A stretch of DNA of 64,000 bases, taken from the NCBI GenBank assembly GCA_014802325.1, contig JAAVCK010000019.1, forward strand, positions 1-64,000, in the 5' to 3' direction. The notes beneath the pieces are model-generated. The model ran no database searches. It was not told the DNA's origin and saw only the letters and a list, made by a program, of their open reading frames with translations. A program made the translations under genes and the position numbers. Positions 54,479 through 63,553 of this stretch are shown piece by piece; positions within the stretch are counted from its first letter, which is position 1; the number at the start of each line of letters is the position of its first letter. This stretch comes from Bacteroides sp. (GTDB taxonomy: Bacteria; Bacteroidota; Bacteroidia; Bacteroidales; Muribaculaceae).

Positions 54479-55465
54479 ATGTTATTTGCCAACCCTCATT
54501 TCCTATGGCTATTTCTTCTGTTCATCCCCCTGATAGGATGGTATGTATGGAAGCGGCGCAATCTGCATGCCTCTATCGGAGTTTCCACGGCCAAACCCTT
54601 TGCAGAAATAGGCAGGCCGTTCAAGGAATATCTCCTTCACTTCACGTATATTCTTGAACTGGCCGCACTCGGCTGTATCATCATAGTCATAGCCCGCCCT
54701 CAGACACGCGACTCATGGAACACATCTACCGTAGAGGGTACGGACATAGTGATGGCTATCGACATCTCCACCAGTATGCTTGCGCGTGATTTCAAGCCCG
54801 ACCGACTGGAAGCGGCTAAAGACGTTGCATCGAAATTCGTGGCCGGTCGCGACGGCGACAATATCGGTGTAGTGACTTTCGCTGCCGAAAGTTTCACCAA
54901 TCTTCCTATGACTACCGACCGGTCTGTGATAGTCAACTACATCAGCGACATCAAGATGGGTATGCTTCAGGACGGTACAGCTATAGGCGATGGTCTGGCC
55001 ACGGCTATCAACCGCATCAAGGAAGGCAAAGCCAAATCCAAAAGCATAATACTACTGACCGATGGCTCTAACAACACGGGAGTAGTAGCTCCGCTTACGG
55101 CTGCCGAAATTGCCCGCCAACTCGGCATCAAGGTTTATACTATAGGCGTGGGCACAAACGGCACTGCACCCTACCCGCAAGAAAACATGTTCGGCCGCAT
55201 CGAATATGTCAACCTCCCGGTAGTGATAGACGAGACTACTCTTAAAAATATCGCATCTACCACGGGCGGAAAATATTTCCGCGCCACCGGCAATAATGTA
55301 CTTTCCGATATATTCAGTGAAATAGATCAGCTCGAAAAGACCAAAATGGACTTGCGCAATTTCTCCTCCACCGAAGACGATTATCTGCCCTGGGCCATTG
55401 CGGCGCTGTCGCTGTTTGGAGTAGCGTTGCTGATTCGTTACACCGTGCTCCGCACTATCCCCTGA
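54479..55465 (+). CDS. batA: Bat protein A (VWA domain membrane protein)
   Basis: The 328-residue protein has two N-terminal membrane helices (about 6-24 and 55-74), a von Willebrand A domain (about 88-280) with the MIDAS motif AIDISTSM (about 92-99) and TDGSNN, and a C-terminal helix (about 302-322). BatA and BatB are paired VWA proteins named for aerotolerance in Bacteroides fragilis. A complex with BatB in the inner membrane is expected. Confidence 0.92.
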   Translation: MLFANPHFLWLFLLFIPLIGWYVWKRRNLHASIGVSTAKPFAEIGRPFKEYLLHFTYILELAALGCIIIVIARPQTRDSWNTSTVEGTDIVMAIDISTSMLARDFKPDRLEAAKDVASKFVAGRDGDNIGVVTFAAESFTNLPMTTDRSVIVNYISDIKMGMLQDGTAIGDGLATAINRIKEGKAKSKSIILLTDGSNNTGVVAPLTAAEIARQLGIKVYTIGVGTNGTAPYPQENMFGRIEYVNLPVVIDETTLKNIASTTGGKYFRATGNNVLSDIFSEIDQLEKTKMDLRNFSSTEDDYLPWAIAALSLFGVALLIRYTVLRTIP

Positions 55466-55496
55466 ACGCAATACAACTATATAATAAGTTGATAAT

Positions 55497-56549
55497 ATGA
55501 TTAGCTTTGCATATCCACATCTTCTATATCTTCTGCTGCTTATTCCCGTCATGGCAGGACTGTTTGTACTTGCACGCATGGCGAGGAGAAAGCGACTGAA
55601 GCGATTCGGCGACCCTGCCACGCTCCGACATCTCATGCCGGAGGCCTCTCTTTATATGCCTTGGGTAAAGATGGTACTCGCTATGGTGATATTGGCTCTG
55701 ATGGTTGTGATGCTCGCACGTCCGCGTGCAGCAAGCACCATAGGCGACGATGCCGAGACCGAGACTGTCACCACCCGAGGTATCGAGGTTATGGTATGTC
55801 TCGACGTATCAAACTCCATGCTTGCCTCAGCTACGGATAAGGAAGAAGGCATAAGCCGTCTGCAGCGCGCCAAGCAGATACTCGAAAAACTCATCGGCAA
55901 AATGAGCGACGATAAGGTTGGCCTCATCGTGTTTGCCGGCGAGGCCTATTCGCAACTCCCTATTACCTCAGATTACATCTCGGCCCGAATGTTTCTCAAC
56001 AGCATCTCCACCGATATGGTTCCCACTCAGGGTACAGCTATAGGCGCCGCTATCGACATGGCCATGAATTCGTTTACCCCCGACGACAAATTCCAGAAAG
56101 CCATCATCATAATCACTGACGGTGAAAACTTTGAAGACGATGCAGTAAAAGCCGCCAAGCGAGCTGCCGACTCAGGCATTCAAGTCGACGTAGTTGGTAT
56201 GGGCACAGGCAAGAAAGTGAGAATTCCCGTTGGAGGTGGTAACTTTATGGTCAATCCCGCTACCGGCGAAAGCGTATTTACGGGACTTGACGAAGCCACC
56301 GCGCAGGAAATAGCACACGCGGGCGACGGTATTTTCGTAAATGGTGCTTCGTCGTCGGCCGTCAACGATATTGACTCTAAGCTCAATGAGTTGAGCAAGA
56401 CTGAATACGAACGTAAATCATTTTCAGCTCAGTCAGAGCAGTTCCCCGTGCTTGCATGGATCACACTGCTTCTCATGCTGGTATATCTCACCACGGTTAC
56501 CCGCAAGATTTCATGGCTCAAGCAGATAACGTTCTTCTCAAAAAAATAA
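55497..56549 (+). CDS. batB: Bat protein B (VWA domain membrane protein)
   Basis: The 350-residue protein is a paralogue of BatA with the same layout: helices at about 8-25 and 56-75, VWA domain with CLDVSNSML (MIDAS, about 101-109) and ITDGENFEDDA, and a terminal helix (about 321-340). The LISFAYPHLLYLL-type start matches the family. It lies 31 bp after batA. Confidence 0.92.
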   Translation: MISFAYPHLLYLLLLIPVMAGLFVLARMARRKRLKRFGDPATLRHLMPEASLYMPWVKMVLAMVILALMVVMLARPRAASTIGDDAETETVTTRGIEVMVCLDVSNSMLASATDKEEGISRLQRAKQILEKLIGKMSDDKVGLIVFAGEAYSQLPITSDYISARMFLNSISTDMVPTQGTAIGAAIDMAMNSFTPDDKFQKAIIIITDGENFEDDAVKAAKRAADSGIQVDVVGMGTGKKVRIPVGGGNFMVNPATGESVFTGLDEATAQEIAHAGDGIFVNGASSSAVNDIDSKLNELSKTEYERKSFSAQSEQFPVLAWITLLLMLVYLTTVTRKISWLKQITFFSKK

Positions 56550-56560
56550 GGAGGATATCT

Positions 56561-57418
56561 ATGAAGAAAGCTATTTACATATCGGTCATGGCTCTGATAG
56601 CCGGCTGCGGTTATGCAACGGCGCAGATCGCTCCGTCAGACTCGACTGCTGTCAATATCAAGACAGACGAGCGACGCTCACGCAACTATACCGTGGAAGG
56701 CAACAAGGCTTTCCGCGACGAAAACTATGCGGCGGCTGAAGTGGCCTACCGCAAGGCGATAGATCAGAACAACAATAACAACATAGCACGATTCAATCTC
56801 GCCGCAGCCCTTCTCCGTCAGCGATCAACGGCCGACACCGAAGCTGCCGAGGCCTATTCGCTGCTCAGCCAGATAGCCAATTCTGAATTGAGTGAGGCCT
56901 CGCTGGTGGAAAAGTCGTTTTATAATCTTGGCAATCTTGCTTTCAATAAGCAGCAGTATGCCGAGAGCATAGAGCATTATAAAAATGCTCTCCGCCGCAA
57001 CCCTGACAATGATAAAGCCCGAGAGAATCTTTATCTTGCTCAGAAGATGCTCGAACAGCAGCAGAACCAAAATCAGAATCAAGATCAGAACAAAGATCAG
57101 GATCAGCAGAATCAGGATCAGAATAAAGATCAAAATCAGGACCAGAACAAAGATCAGAATCAGGACCAAAACAAAGATCAGAATCAGGACCAAAACAAGG
57201 ATCAAAATCAGGATCAACAGCAGCAACAACAGCAGCCGCAGGATAAAAAAGAGCAGCCGCAGCAGCAGAAGCCGGGTCAGATCAGTCCTGAAAATGCTCA
57301 GCAGATACTCAAGGCTATGGAAAATGCCGAAAACGCTACACGTGCCCGTATCGAGAAGCAAAATGCCGAGAAGAGCAAGTCGAACTCATCCCGCCGTCCT
57401 GTCACTAATCCCTGGTAA
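56561..57418 (+). CDS. batC: Bat protein C (TPR protein with Gln/Asp/Asn repeats)
   Basis: The 285-residue exported protein has a signal peptide or lipoprotein-like start (MKKAIYISVMALIAGCGYATA, with GC at residues 15-16), TPR repeats (about 40-160), then a low-complexity tract (about 168-235) of near-identical DQNKDQNQ units followed by poly-Gln and a basic end. I chose the ATG at 56561 because AAGGAGG lies just upstream, an unusually good Shine-Dalgarno for this phylum. The TPR part likely scaffolds the Bat complex in the periplasm. Confidence 0.88.
   Translation: MKKAIYISVMALIAGCGYATAQIAPSDSTAVNIKTDERRSRNYTVEGNKAFRDENYAAAEVAYRKAIDQNNNNNIARFNLAAALLRQRSTADTEAAEAYSLLSQIANSELSEASLVEKSFYNLGNLAFNKQQYAESIEHYKNALRRNPDNDKARENLYLAQKMLEQQQNQNQNQDQNKDQDQQNQDQNKDQNQDQNKDQNQDQNKDQNQDQNKDQNQDQQQQQQQPQDKKEQPQQQKPGQISPENAQQILKAMENAENATRARIEKQNAEKSKSNSSRRPVTNPW
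57066..57222 (+). repeat. Tandem repeat inside batC
   Basis: Four or more near-identical 24-bp units encode DQNKDQNQ. Such a repeat can change length by slippage in multiples of eight residues without a frameshift. Confidence 0.8.
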
Positions 57419-57440
57419 TCGATAAGAATATCATATTGTC

Positions 57441-59249
57441 ATGAAACGTCTATATTCATTACTGTTACTTATTCTCGCCGCAGTGCCCGCGCTGATGGCG
57501 CAGGTATCGTTTACAGTAAAGCCTCCGGTCAACACCGTGTACGAAGGCGACAAATTTGCCATAACATATCGCCTGTCAAATGCCGATGGGTCTGACTTAA
57601 AAGTCGCCCAGATAGCCGACTGTCAGTTGCTTTACGGCCCGTCCACTTCCACGTCGCAATCATATCAGGTGATCAATGGCCGCACGTCTTCGTCGCGCAC
57701 GGTCGAGTATACTTATTATTATCGAGCCACCAAGGCCGGAACTTTCACCATACCCGAAGCATCTGTGATAGCCGACGGCAAGCGACTCACCACCGCCGCA
57801 GCAAAATTTGTGGTGCATCCGCGTGCCGACCTCGATAAACCGGCGTCGCAGCGTCCGGTCGACATCAACGATGCCGACACTCAGGCAGCAGGGCGAAAAG
57901 TGAATGCCGACGACGTATTCGTGAGAATTATTCTGTCAAAGTCATCAGCCTATGAGCAGGAAGCAATCGGGTGTACTATAAAACTGTATACCAAATACTC
58001 CATATCATCATTCCTTCCCACAAGGCAGCCGAGTTTCGACGGATTTCTTGCGCAGGAGATTGATCTTCAGCCCTCGCTCAACGAGACCGAGACTTTCAAC
58101 GGCCAGACCTACATGACAGCCGTGCTTAAGAAATGTATACTCTTCCCGCAGACGGCCGGAAAGCTCACCATCAATTCCGGTAATTATGATATTACCGTGA
58201 TACAGTATGACAATGTCAACATGGGTATGTTTCAGGTGCGCCAGCCGCGCGAGCATAAAATCAAAGTCAGCTCCAACAGCGCGTCGATCAATATCAATGC
58301 CCTGCCCTCGCCACGTCCCGACGGATTTGAAGGAGCTGTAGGTCACTTCACTGCATCGTCGCGACTGGTAGGTTCAAACTTCCGCACCGGCGATCCCGCC
58401 ACACTTATCTATACTATTTCCGGAACAGGAAACATAAAGTATCTCAAGGAACCGGAAATAGACTTCCCTTCGGAATTTGAACTCTACACCCCGTCGTCAA
58501 ACGCCGAGACTTCAGTCAGCGGTAATGATGTGACGGGTACCATGACAATCGAATATCCCTTCGTACCTCAGACCGTAGGCAAATTCAATATCAAGCCTCA
58601 CACATTTGTGTATTTCAATCCGGCCGACCGACAGTATCACACCATAGTTACCGAGGGTTATGAAATCAATGTAGCCAAGGGCGACAACGTGACATCATCG
58701 GCCATTGACCGGAAAGATATTGAAGCCAAAAATTCGGATATACGCTTCATCAAGACCGGTGCGTCTACTGTAAGCCGCGACCATACACCTGTAATCTACC
58801 GCATGTGGTATTGGCTGATATTTGTTATCCCCGTAATAGCTCTTGTAGTGGTAGTGATAATATATCGCGAACAGTTGCGACGCAATGCCGACGTGGTGGG
58901 CCGACGCAATGCCAAGGCATCTAAAGTGGCACGCCGCCGTCTGAAAAAAGCCGAGGAGTATCTCAAGCACTCTGAGGCCGACAAATTTTATGAGGAAATG
59001 CTCCGCGCCGTATGGGGATACCTGTCCGACAAACTTTCCATTCCTCTGTCGCGTCTGTCGCGCGAGAATATCGCCGCCACGCTCACCGAACGCAAATATT
59101 CCCAAGAGGTGACCGATAAGTTTATCACCGTGCTCGACGACTGTGAGATGGCTCGTTATACGCCTCAGTCAGAGTCACGCACTGAAGAAGTTTATCGCCA
59201 GGGTGTCGAAGCTATCGACATGATGGAAAATTTCAAACCCTCAAAATGA
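57441..59249 (+). CDS. batD: Bat protein D
   Basis: The 602-residue protein has a signal peptide (residues 1-20), a series of periplasmic beta-sandwich domains (start VSFTVKPPVNTVYEGDKFAITYRL matches the BatD/oxygen tolerance family), a membrane helix (about 455-477) and a cytoplasmic helical domain (about 495-595) with KFYEEMLRAVWGYLSDKLSIPLSRLSRENI (in pieces). The full family length is present. It lies 22 bp after batC. Confidence 0.92.
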   Translation: MKRLYSLLLLILAAVPALMAQVSFTVKPPVNTVYEGDKFAITYRLSNADGSDLKVAQIADCQLLYGPSTSTSQSYQVINGRTSSSRTVEYTYYYRATKAGTFTIPEASVIADGKRLTTAAAKFVVHPRADLDKPASQRPVDINDADTQAAGRKVNADDVFVRIILSKSSAYEQEAIGCTIKLYTKYSISSFLPTRQPSFDGFLAQEIDLQPSLNETETFNGQTYMTAVLKKCILFPQTAGKLTINSGNYDITVIQYDNVNMGMFQVRQPREHKIKVSSNSASININALPSPRPDGFEGAVGHFTASSRLVGSNFRTGDPATLIYTISGTGNIKYLKEPEIDFPSEFELYTPSSNAETSVSGNDVTGTMTIEYPFVPQTVGKFNIKPHTFVYFNPADRQYHTIVTEGYEINVAKGDNVTSSAIDRKDIEAKNSDIRFIKTGASTVSRDHTPVIYRMWYWLIFVIPVIALVVVVIIYREQLRRNADVVGRRNAKASKVARRRLKKAEEYLKHSEADKFYEEMLRAVWGYLSDKLSIPLSRLSRENIAATLTERKYSQEVTDKFITVLDDCEMARYTPQSESRTEEVYRQGVEAIDMMENFKPSK

Positions 59250-59259
59250 TTCTCCGCTC

Positions 59260-60033
59260 ATGAAAAAGATACTCTCATTACTGATGCTCATCGCGCCGCT
59301 CTTTGCCGGAGCACAATCGCTTTTCGAACAGGCTGACTCGGCTTATACATCCGACGACTACGCCACTGCCGCCCAACTCTATACTCAGATAGCCGAAACC
59401 GACGGCACCTCTGCCCCGCTTCTCTACAATCTCGGCAACTGCTTTTACCGCATGGGACGCAACGGTATGGCGATACTTATGTATGAACGTGCACTCCGCA
59501 TAGATCCCTCACTGACCGAGGCTCGCGAGAATCTTGCCTTTGTCAATTCACGCCTCACTGACCGCCCCGGCGAACGCGGCACATTTCTTGGCAATCTGCT
59601 CGACAGCACGGCCGGACATTATTCTTCCGATTTCTGGGCATGGACAGGGGTAGTATTTTTCATCCTTACTATAGCAGGTATCGTGATCTACATATTCACC
59701 TCAAGTATTCCGCTGCGTAAGACAGGCTTCTTCGGAGGACTTGCCTCAATCATCATCTGCGGAGTGGCGGTATTTTTCGCGTTCAGAAGTGCATCAGCCG
59801 CCACTGACACCGAACAGGCCGTGATACTCGTGCCCTCCACCATACTCAGCACAGCCCCGCGTATTCCGGCCGACCGTTCGCTTGAAGCCATGCTGCTTCA
59901 TGAAGGTACCCGAGTGGAAATCCTTGACTCGGTAAGAAATCCGGCCGATACGGTCGCTCCGTTATGGCTTGATGTCCAGGTGGACAACACTCACCGGGCT
60001 TGGATCAACGCCCGCGACGTAGAGCGTATCTGA
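59260..60033 (+). CDS. batE: Bat protein E (TPR and SH3-like)
   Basis: The 257-residue protein has a signal peptide (residues 1-19), TPR repeats (about 22-95), two membrane helices (about 128-150 and 155-175) and an SH3-like C-terminus (about 190-257, with LHEGTRVEILDS and HRAWINARDVERI). It closes the Bat operon, starting 10 bp after batD. No strong terminator is visible after it. Confidence 0.9.
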   Translation: MKKILSLLMLIAPLFAGAQSLFEQADSAYTSDDYATAAQLYTQIAETDGTSAPLLYNLGNCFYRMGRNGMAILMYERALRIDPSLTEARENLAFVNSRLTDRPGERGTFLGNLLDSTAGHYSSDFWAWTGVVFFILTIAGIVIYIFTSSIPLRKTGFFGGLASIIICGVAVFFAFRSASAATDTEQAVILVPSTILSTAPRIPADRSLEAMLLHEGTRVEILDSVRNPADTVAPLWLDVQVDNTHRAWINARDVERI

Positions 60034-60082
60034 GAAGGACGAATAAAAAAATTAATATTAAGAGCATTTTTTTCAAAAATTA

Positions 60083-60114
60083 TTTGTCTAAATAAAAATA
60101 AAACTCTAACTTAG
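60083..60114 (+). promoter_or_regulatory. Promoter of the small HTH gene
   Basis: TTTG (60083-60086), a 20-bp spacer and TAACTTAG (60107-60114), one mismatch from consensus. Confidence 0.6.
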
Positions 60115-60164
60115 TCACATAAAATTTTAGACGAATAGTTACAAACCCTCTAAATATAAATATC

Positions 60165-60422
60165 ATGACAAAGACTATCACCTTCAACGAGCTTCGCCGT
60201 ATCAAAGACAGCCTGCCCGATGGCTCTATAACTCAGATCGCTGACAAACTCAACACTACAGTTCAGACCGTACGCAACTACTTCGGTGGCACCAACTACG
60301 AATTCGGTAAAAACTGTGGCGTTCATATCGAGCCGGGTCCCGACGGCGGTATTGTGGTTCTCGATGACACTACTATCTACGACATGGCTCTGGAGATTCT
60401 TCAGAATCAGAACAAAGGCTGA
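60165..60422 (+). CDS. Small helix-turn-helix protein
   Basis: The 85-residue protein has a likely HTH in SITQIADKLNTTVQTVRNYFGG (about 21-42, given here in parts: the helix ITQIADKLN and recognition helix TVQTVRNYF). A C-terminal strand-helix follows (GGIVVLDDTTIYDMALEIL). Similar short proteins are widespread in Bacteroidales and usually highly expressed, but their targets are not known to me. It has its own promoter. Confidence 0.75.
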   Translation: MTKTITFNELRRIKDSLPDGSITQIADKLNTTVQTVRNYFGGTNYEFGKNCGVHIEPGPDGGIVVLDDTTIYDMALEILQNQNKG

Positions 60423-60456
60423 TAAGTCGAAATAATCAAAAATACTTTTTCATAAC

Positions 60457-60503
60457 CGATGCGCAGGCTCACTCATTCACACCACAATGAGGCCTGCGCA
60501 TCG
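60457..60503. repeat. Inverted repeat before the stress protein gene
   Basis: CGATGCGCAGGC (60457-60468) pairs exactly with GCCTGCGCATCG (60492-60503). Extra pairing (TCA with TGA past one bulge) extends the stem. It has no T-run on either strand, so it is not an ordinary terminator; it may be a leader hairpin for the next gene. Confidence 0.55.
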
Positions 60504-60534
60504 CGATATATATCCACCTCTTCCCACACATCCT

Positions 60535-61662
60535 ATGACCGACGACCGCCTTATTACTCTTGCTATCCACACCTATGACCGTGCGCAGAATCTGAAAACC
60601 ATTCTTGAAAAAGAAGGAATACCTGTCACGCTGCAGAATGTCAATCTCGAAAGTCCGGTCGTTTCGTCGGGTGTACGCGTCAGGATTCACGAGGGTGATC
60701 TGCCGCTGGCTCTCCGCATCATAGAGAATCTCGATATATTCGCCTGCGATACATCTGTGGCAAGCGATAAAGTATCGCCCGTAGTGCTCGTGCCGGTCGA
60801 CTTCTCCCCTCACTCACTTATAGCATGTGACTATGCGTTTCATATTGCCGCATCGCACAATGCGTCGATACGCATACTGCACACATATCTTGACCCGATG
60901 ATGCTGAGCGCCAATATGCAGCTGTCAGATGCTCTAACTTTTGACACTACGGCGCAAGACGAAGCCATAGTCGACCACGAAATCAACGCCGAAACTAAGG
61001 TGCTGATGGATAGATTCGTGAAATCGCTGCGCGACAAAATCAAGCGTGGAGACATTCCGGCCGTTAAGTTCCGCACCGAAATCAGGGAAGGTGTGCCGGA
61101 AGACGTAATCGGCGAGATGGCACGCGAGTGTCACCCTATGCTTATAGTAATGGGCACACGCGGAGCAGGCAAAAAGGAGCGCGAACTTGTGGGAAGCGTC
61201 ACAGCCGAGGTGCTCGACACCTGCCGCTATCCTGTCTTCACCGTGCCGGAGGTGGTGACGCTCTATCATCTTAACGACATATCAGAAGTAATCCTTATAA
61301 GCAGTCTGGATCAGGAAGACATACTCGCCCTCGATGCGCTTTACCGACTATATCCGATGTGTCACTTTACTGTGACTCTGCTCAGTCTTCCGTCGAAAAA
61401 GCGACCGGTCGACAGTCACTCGGCTGAAGACTCGTTGCTGGCATACTGTCGCCGCCACTACGAAGGATATTCCTTCCGGACTGACTCGGTAAGTGGCGAC
61501 CGAATAGCCGAGGAATATCAGCGGCTTCACCACTCCATCCATCCCGATCTGGTGGTTGTACCCAATCGTAAGAAAAATATTTTTGCCCGGCTGTTCAATC
61601 CGGGTCTTGCACACAAGCTCTTGTTTCAGAGCGACGTCCCCATGATAGTAATACCCGTGTGA
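60535..61662 (+). CDS. Universal stress protein with N-terminal DUF2007-like domain
   Basis: The 375-residue protein starts with a DUF2007-like domain (about 5-65; IHTYDRAQNLKTILEKEGI and VRIHEGDLPLALRIIE), followed by two UspA-type domains: the first (about 82-240) has VPVDFSPHS and the nucleotide-loop-like MGTRGAGKKERELVGSVTAEVL, the second (about 248-375) is more divergent and lacks that loop. The ATG at 60535 is chosen because the upstream extension lies in the hairpin. A role in stress survival is expected from the family; ligand unknown. Confidence 0.8.
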   Translation: MTDDRLITLAIHTYDRAQNLKTILEKEGIPVTLQNVNLESPVVSSGVRVRIHEGDLPLALRIIENLDIFACDTSVASDKVSPVVLVPVDFSPHSLIACDYAFHIAASHNASIRILHTYLDPMMLSANMQLSDALTFDTTAQDEAIVDHEINAETKVLMDRFVKSLRDKIKRGDIPAVKFRTEIREGVPEDVIGEMARECHPMLIVMGTRGAGKKERELVGSVTAEVLDTCRYPVFTVPEVVTLYHLNDISEVILISSLDQEDILALDALYRLYPMCHFTVTLLSLPSKKRPVDSHSAEDSLLAYCRRHYEGYSFRTDSVSGDRIAEEYQRLHHSIHPDLVVVPNRKKNIFARLFNPGLAHKLLFQSDVPMIVIPV

Positions 61663-61694
61663 AATATGAATATACGCGATTGGAGATTTTTTTG

Positions 61695-61702
61695 TAACTT
61701 TG
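61695..61702 (+). promoter_or_regulatory. -7 element for rpiB
   Basis: TAACTTTG fits TAnnTTTG, 18 bp before the ATG at 61720. No -33 box at proper spacing is seen. Confidence 0.55.
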
Positions 61703-61719
61703 CATAAATATTTTCTATC

Positions 61720-62190
61720 ATGTCTATTCTCAAAAACGGAACACCGGTAGCTCTGTGCAGCGATCACGCCGGTTATGAAATGAAACTTGTCATCGAAGGC
61801 TATCTTGCATCACAGGATATCGAGACCCGCGATTTCGGCTGCTTTTCAGCCGACAGTTGCGACTATGCCGATTTCGCTCATCCGGCCGCTGACTCGGTGG
61901 AATCGGGTGAATGCTATCCATGCATAGCGCTTTGCGGATCAGGCAACGGCATCGGTATGACCCTCAACAAGCATCAGGGCATACGTGCCGCACTCTGCTG
62001 GAATGTAGAGCTGGCCCGTCTTGCCCGCCAGCACAATAATGCCAACGTACTCGTACTCCCTGCCCGCTTCATCGACACAGTGACAGCCATTAATATCGTT
62101 GACGCTTTTCTTGACACTCCTTTTGAAGGCGGACGCCATGAACGCCGCATCAACAAGATGCCGCTCGACGCCTGGAACGAGAATAAATAA
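61720..62190 (+). CDS. rpiB: Ribose-5-phosphate isomerase B (RpiB/LacA family)
   Basis: RpiB interconverts ribose 5-phosphate and ribulose 5-phosphate in the pentose phosphate pathway. The 156-residue protein has SDHAGYEMK (about 11-19), the catalytic Cys in ALCGSGNGIGM (about 70-80), NKHQGIRAALCW and the HNNANVLVLPARF segment. Length is typical. It abuts the DAHP synthase gene with no gap, so they form an operon linking pentose phosphates with aromatic synthesis. Confidence 0.92.
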   Translation: MSILKNGTPVALCSDHAGYEMKLVIEGYLASQDIETRDFGCFSADSCDYADFAHPAADSVESGECYPCIALCGSGNGIGMTLNKHQGIRAALCWNVELARLARQHNNANVLVLPARFIDTVTAINIVDAFLDTPFEGGRHERRINKMPLDAWNENK

Positions 62191-63252
62191 ATGCCTCAGC
62201 AGGTATCATCGCCCACTTCACCGCTGCTCACACCGAGGCCGCTGCTCATAGCCGGACCTTGCAGTGCCGAGTCAGAGCGACAGGTTCTCACCACGGCTGA
62301 GAATCTGCGACGCAACACGCGTGTGCAGATATTCCGTGCCGGTGTGTGGAAACCACGCACCAAACCGGGTGGATTTGAAGGTATAGGTGCGCCGGCTCTG
62401 AAGTGGCTCGTAAAAGCTCGACAACTGACCGGCATGCCGATAGCCACCGAAGTAGCCGTACCCCGCCACGTCGAGGCCACGTCTGACTGTGGCATTGACC
62501 TGCTATGGATTGGTGCCCGCACGTCGGCCGATCCGTTTGCCATGCAGGAACTTGCCGAGACCATCGGACGCCTGTGTCCGGATACTCCCGTGCTTGTGAA
62601 GAATCCCGTGGTAGCCGACATAGAGCTGTGGATAGGTGCTATCGAACGTCTTCGCGACGCCGGAGTGAAAAACATCGGAGCTATTCACCGAGGCTTCCGT
62701 TCGCTGGGCCATGAGATCTACCGCAACCATCCTCGATGGAGCGTGCCGCTCGAACTGCACCGCCGCATGCCTCAGCTACCGCTCATCAGCGATCCCAGTC
62801 ATATAGGCGGCCGACGCGATCTCATAGCCCCGCTTGCACAGAAAGCCATGGATATGGGATTTGACGGTCTTATTATCGAAACTCACCCAGAGCCGGATGT
62901 GGCTCTGAGCGATAAAGATCAGCAGATCACACCGCATGAACTCTCACAGTTGCTTGACAGCCTGCAATTTCGCTCCATGCGCCATGACGCCGACGAACCG
63001 CTGCGCGAATTTCGGCTTCAGATAGATCAGCTCGACGCAGAGCTGCTTGAGATACTGTCGCGCCGCATGGTTGTATCACAAGAAATAGGATGCTATAAGC
63101 GTCGCCACGGTATACCCGTAGTGCAGACCGAACGATATGAAAACGTATTGCTGTCGCGTATAGCCTCAGGTGAAGGCATGGGGATGTCGAGTGAATTTAT
63201 AGGACGCCTGTTTGCATTAATCCACGAAGAATCAATCCAAAAACAACTGTAA
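62191..63252 (+). CDS. Bifunctional DAHP synthase / chorismate mutase
   Basis: The N-terminal part (about 1-260) is a KDO8P-like (AroF/AroA-type) DAHP synthase that joins erythrose 4-phosphate and PEP: IAGPCSAES (about 20-28), RAGVWKPRTKPGGFEG, GARTSADPF, LISDPSHIGGRRD and IIETHPEPD. The C-terminal part (about 268-353) is an AroQ-type chorismate mutase (LQIDQLDAELLEILSRRMVVSQEIGCYK with the catalytic Arg/Lys). The order, synthase first and mutase last, is the Bacteroidales arrangement and allows feedback by prephenate or chorismate. A Dabb gene follows with a 1-bp overlap. Confidence 0.93.
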   Translation: MPQQVSSPTSPLLTPRPLLIAGPCSAESERQVLTTAENLRRNTRVQIFRAGVWKPRTKPGGFEGIGAPALKWLVKARQLTGMPIATEVAVPRHVEATSDCGIDLLWIGARTSADPFAMQELAETIGRLCPDTPVLVKNPVVADIELWIGAIERLRDAGVKNIGAIHRGFRSLGHEIYRNHPRWSVPLELHRRMPQLPLISDPSHIGGRRDLIAPLAQKAMDMGFDGLIIETHPEPDVALSDKDQQITPHELSQLLDSLQFRSMRHDADEPLREFRLQIDQLDAELLEILSRRMVVSQEIGCYKRRHGIPVVQTERYENVLLSRIASGEGMGMSSEFIGRLFALIHEESIQKQL

Positions 63253-63551
63253 TGATCAATCACATAGTAATGTTCAGTCTAAAAGGGACTGATGACGAAC
63301 GTAAAGAGTATGCCGGTCGCTTCCGTGACGCCATTCTTTCGCTGCCCGAAAAAATTCCGGGGCTGAAGGGTGTTGACGTGCATCTTAACGAAAATCCCTG
63401 TGAGAACTACGACCTTATGATTCATGCACGCTTCGATTCACACGAAGATCTCGTCACTTACTCGCTTCATCCTGATCATCTTGAAGCCGTAGGAGTGATA
63501 AAGACTGTAATCGACTCGCGCGCATGCATTGATTATAATACTGAAGATTGA
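63252..63551 (+). CDS. Dabb (stress-responsive A/B barrel) family protein
   Basis: The 99-residue protein matches the Dabb ferredoxin-like fold (start MINHIVMFSLKG; conserved VHLNENPCENYDLMIHARFDSHEDLVTYSLHPDH in the middle). These proteins dimerise; most have no known reaction. It overlaps the DAHP synthase gene by one base and is followed after 2 bp by the aminotransferase, so it belongs to the same operon. Confidence 0.88.
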   Translation: MINHIVMFSLKGTDDERKEYAGRFRDAILSLPEKIPGLKGVDVHLNENPCENYDLMIHARFDSHEDLVTYSLHPDHLEAVGVIKTVIDSRACIDYNTED

Positions 63552-63553
63552 AC

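Noticed and set aside
57066-57222. Short regular repeats considered as a CRISPR array
   Set aside because: The repeats are directly adjacent without unique spacers, stay in the batC frame and encode DQNKDQNQ.
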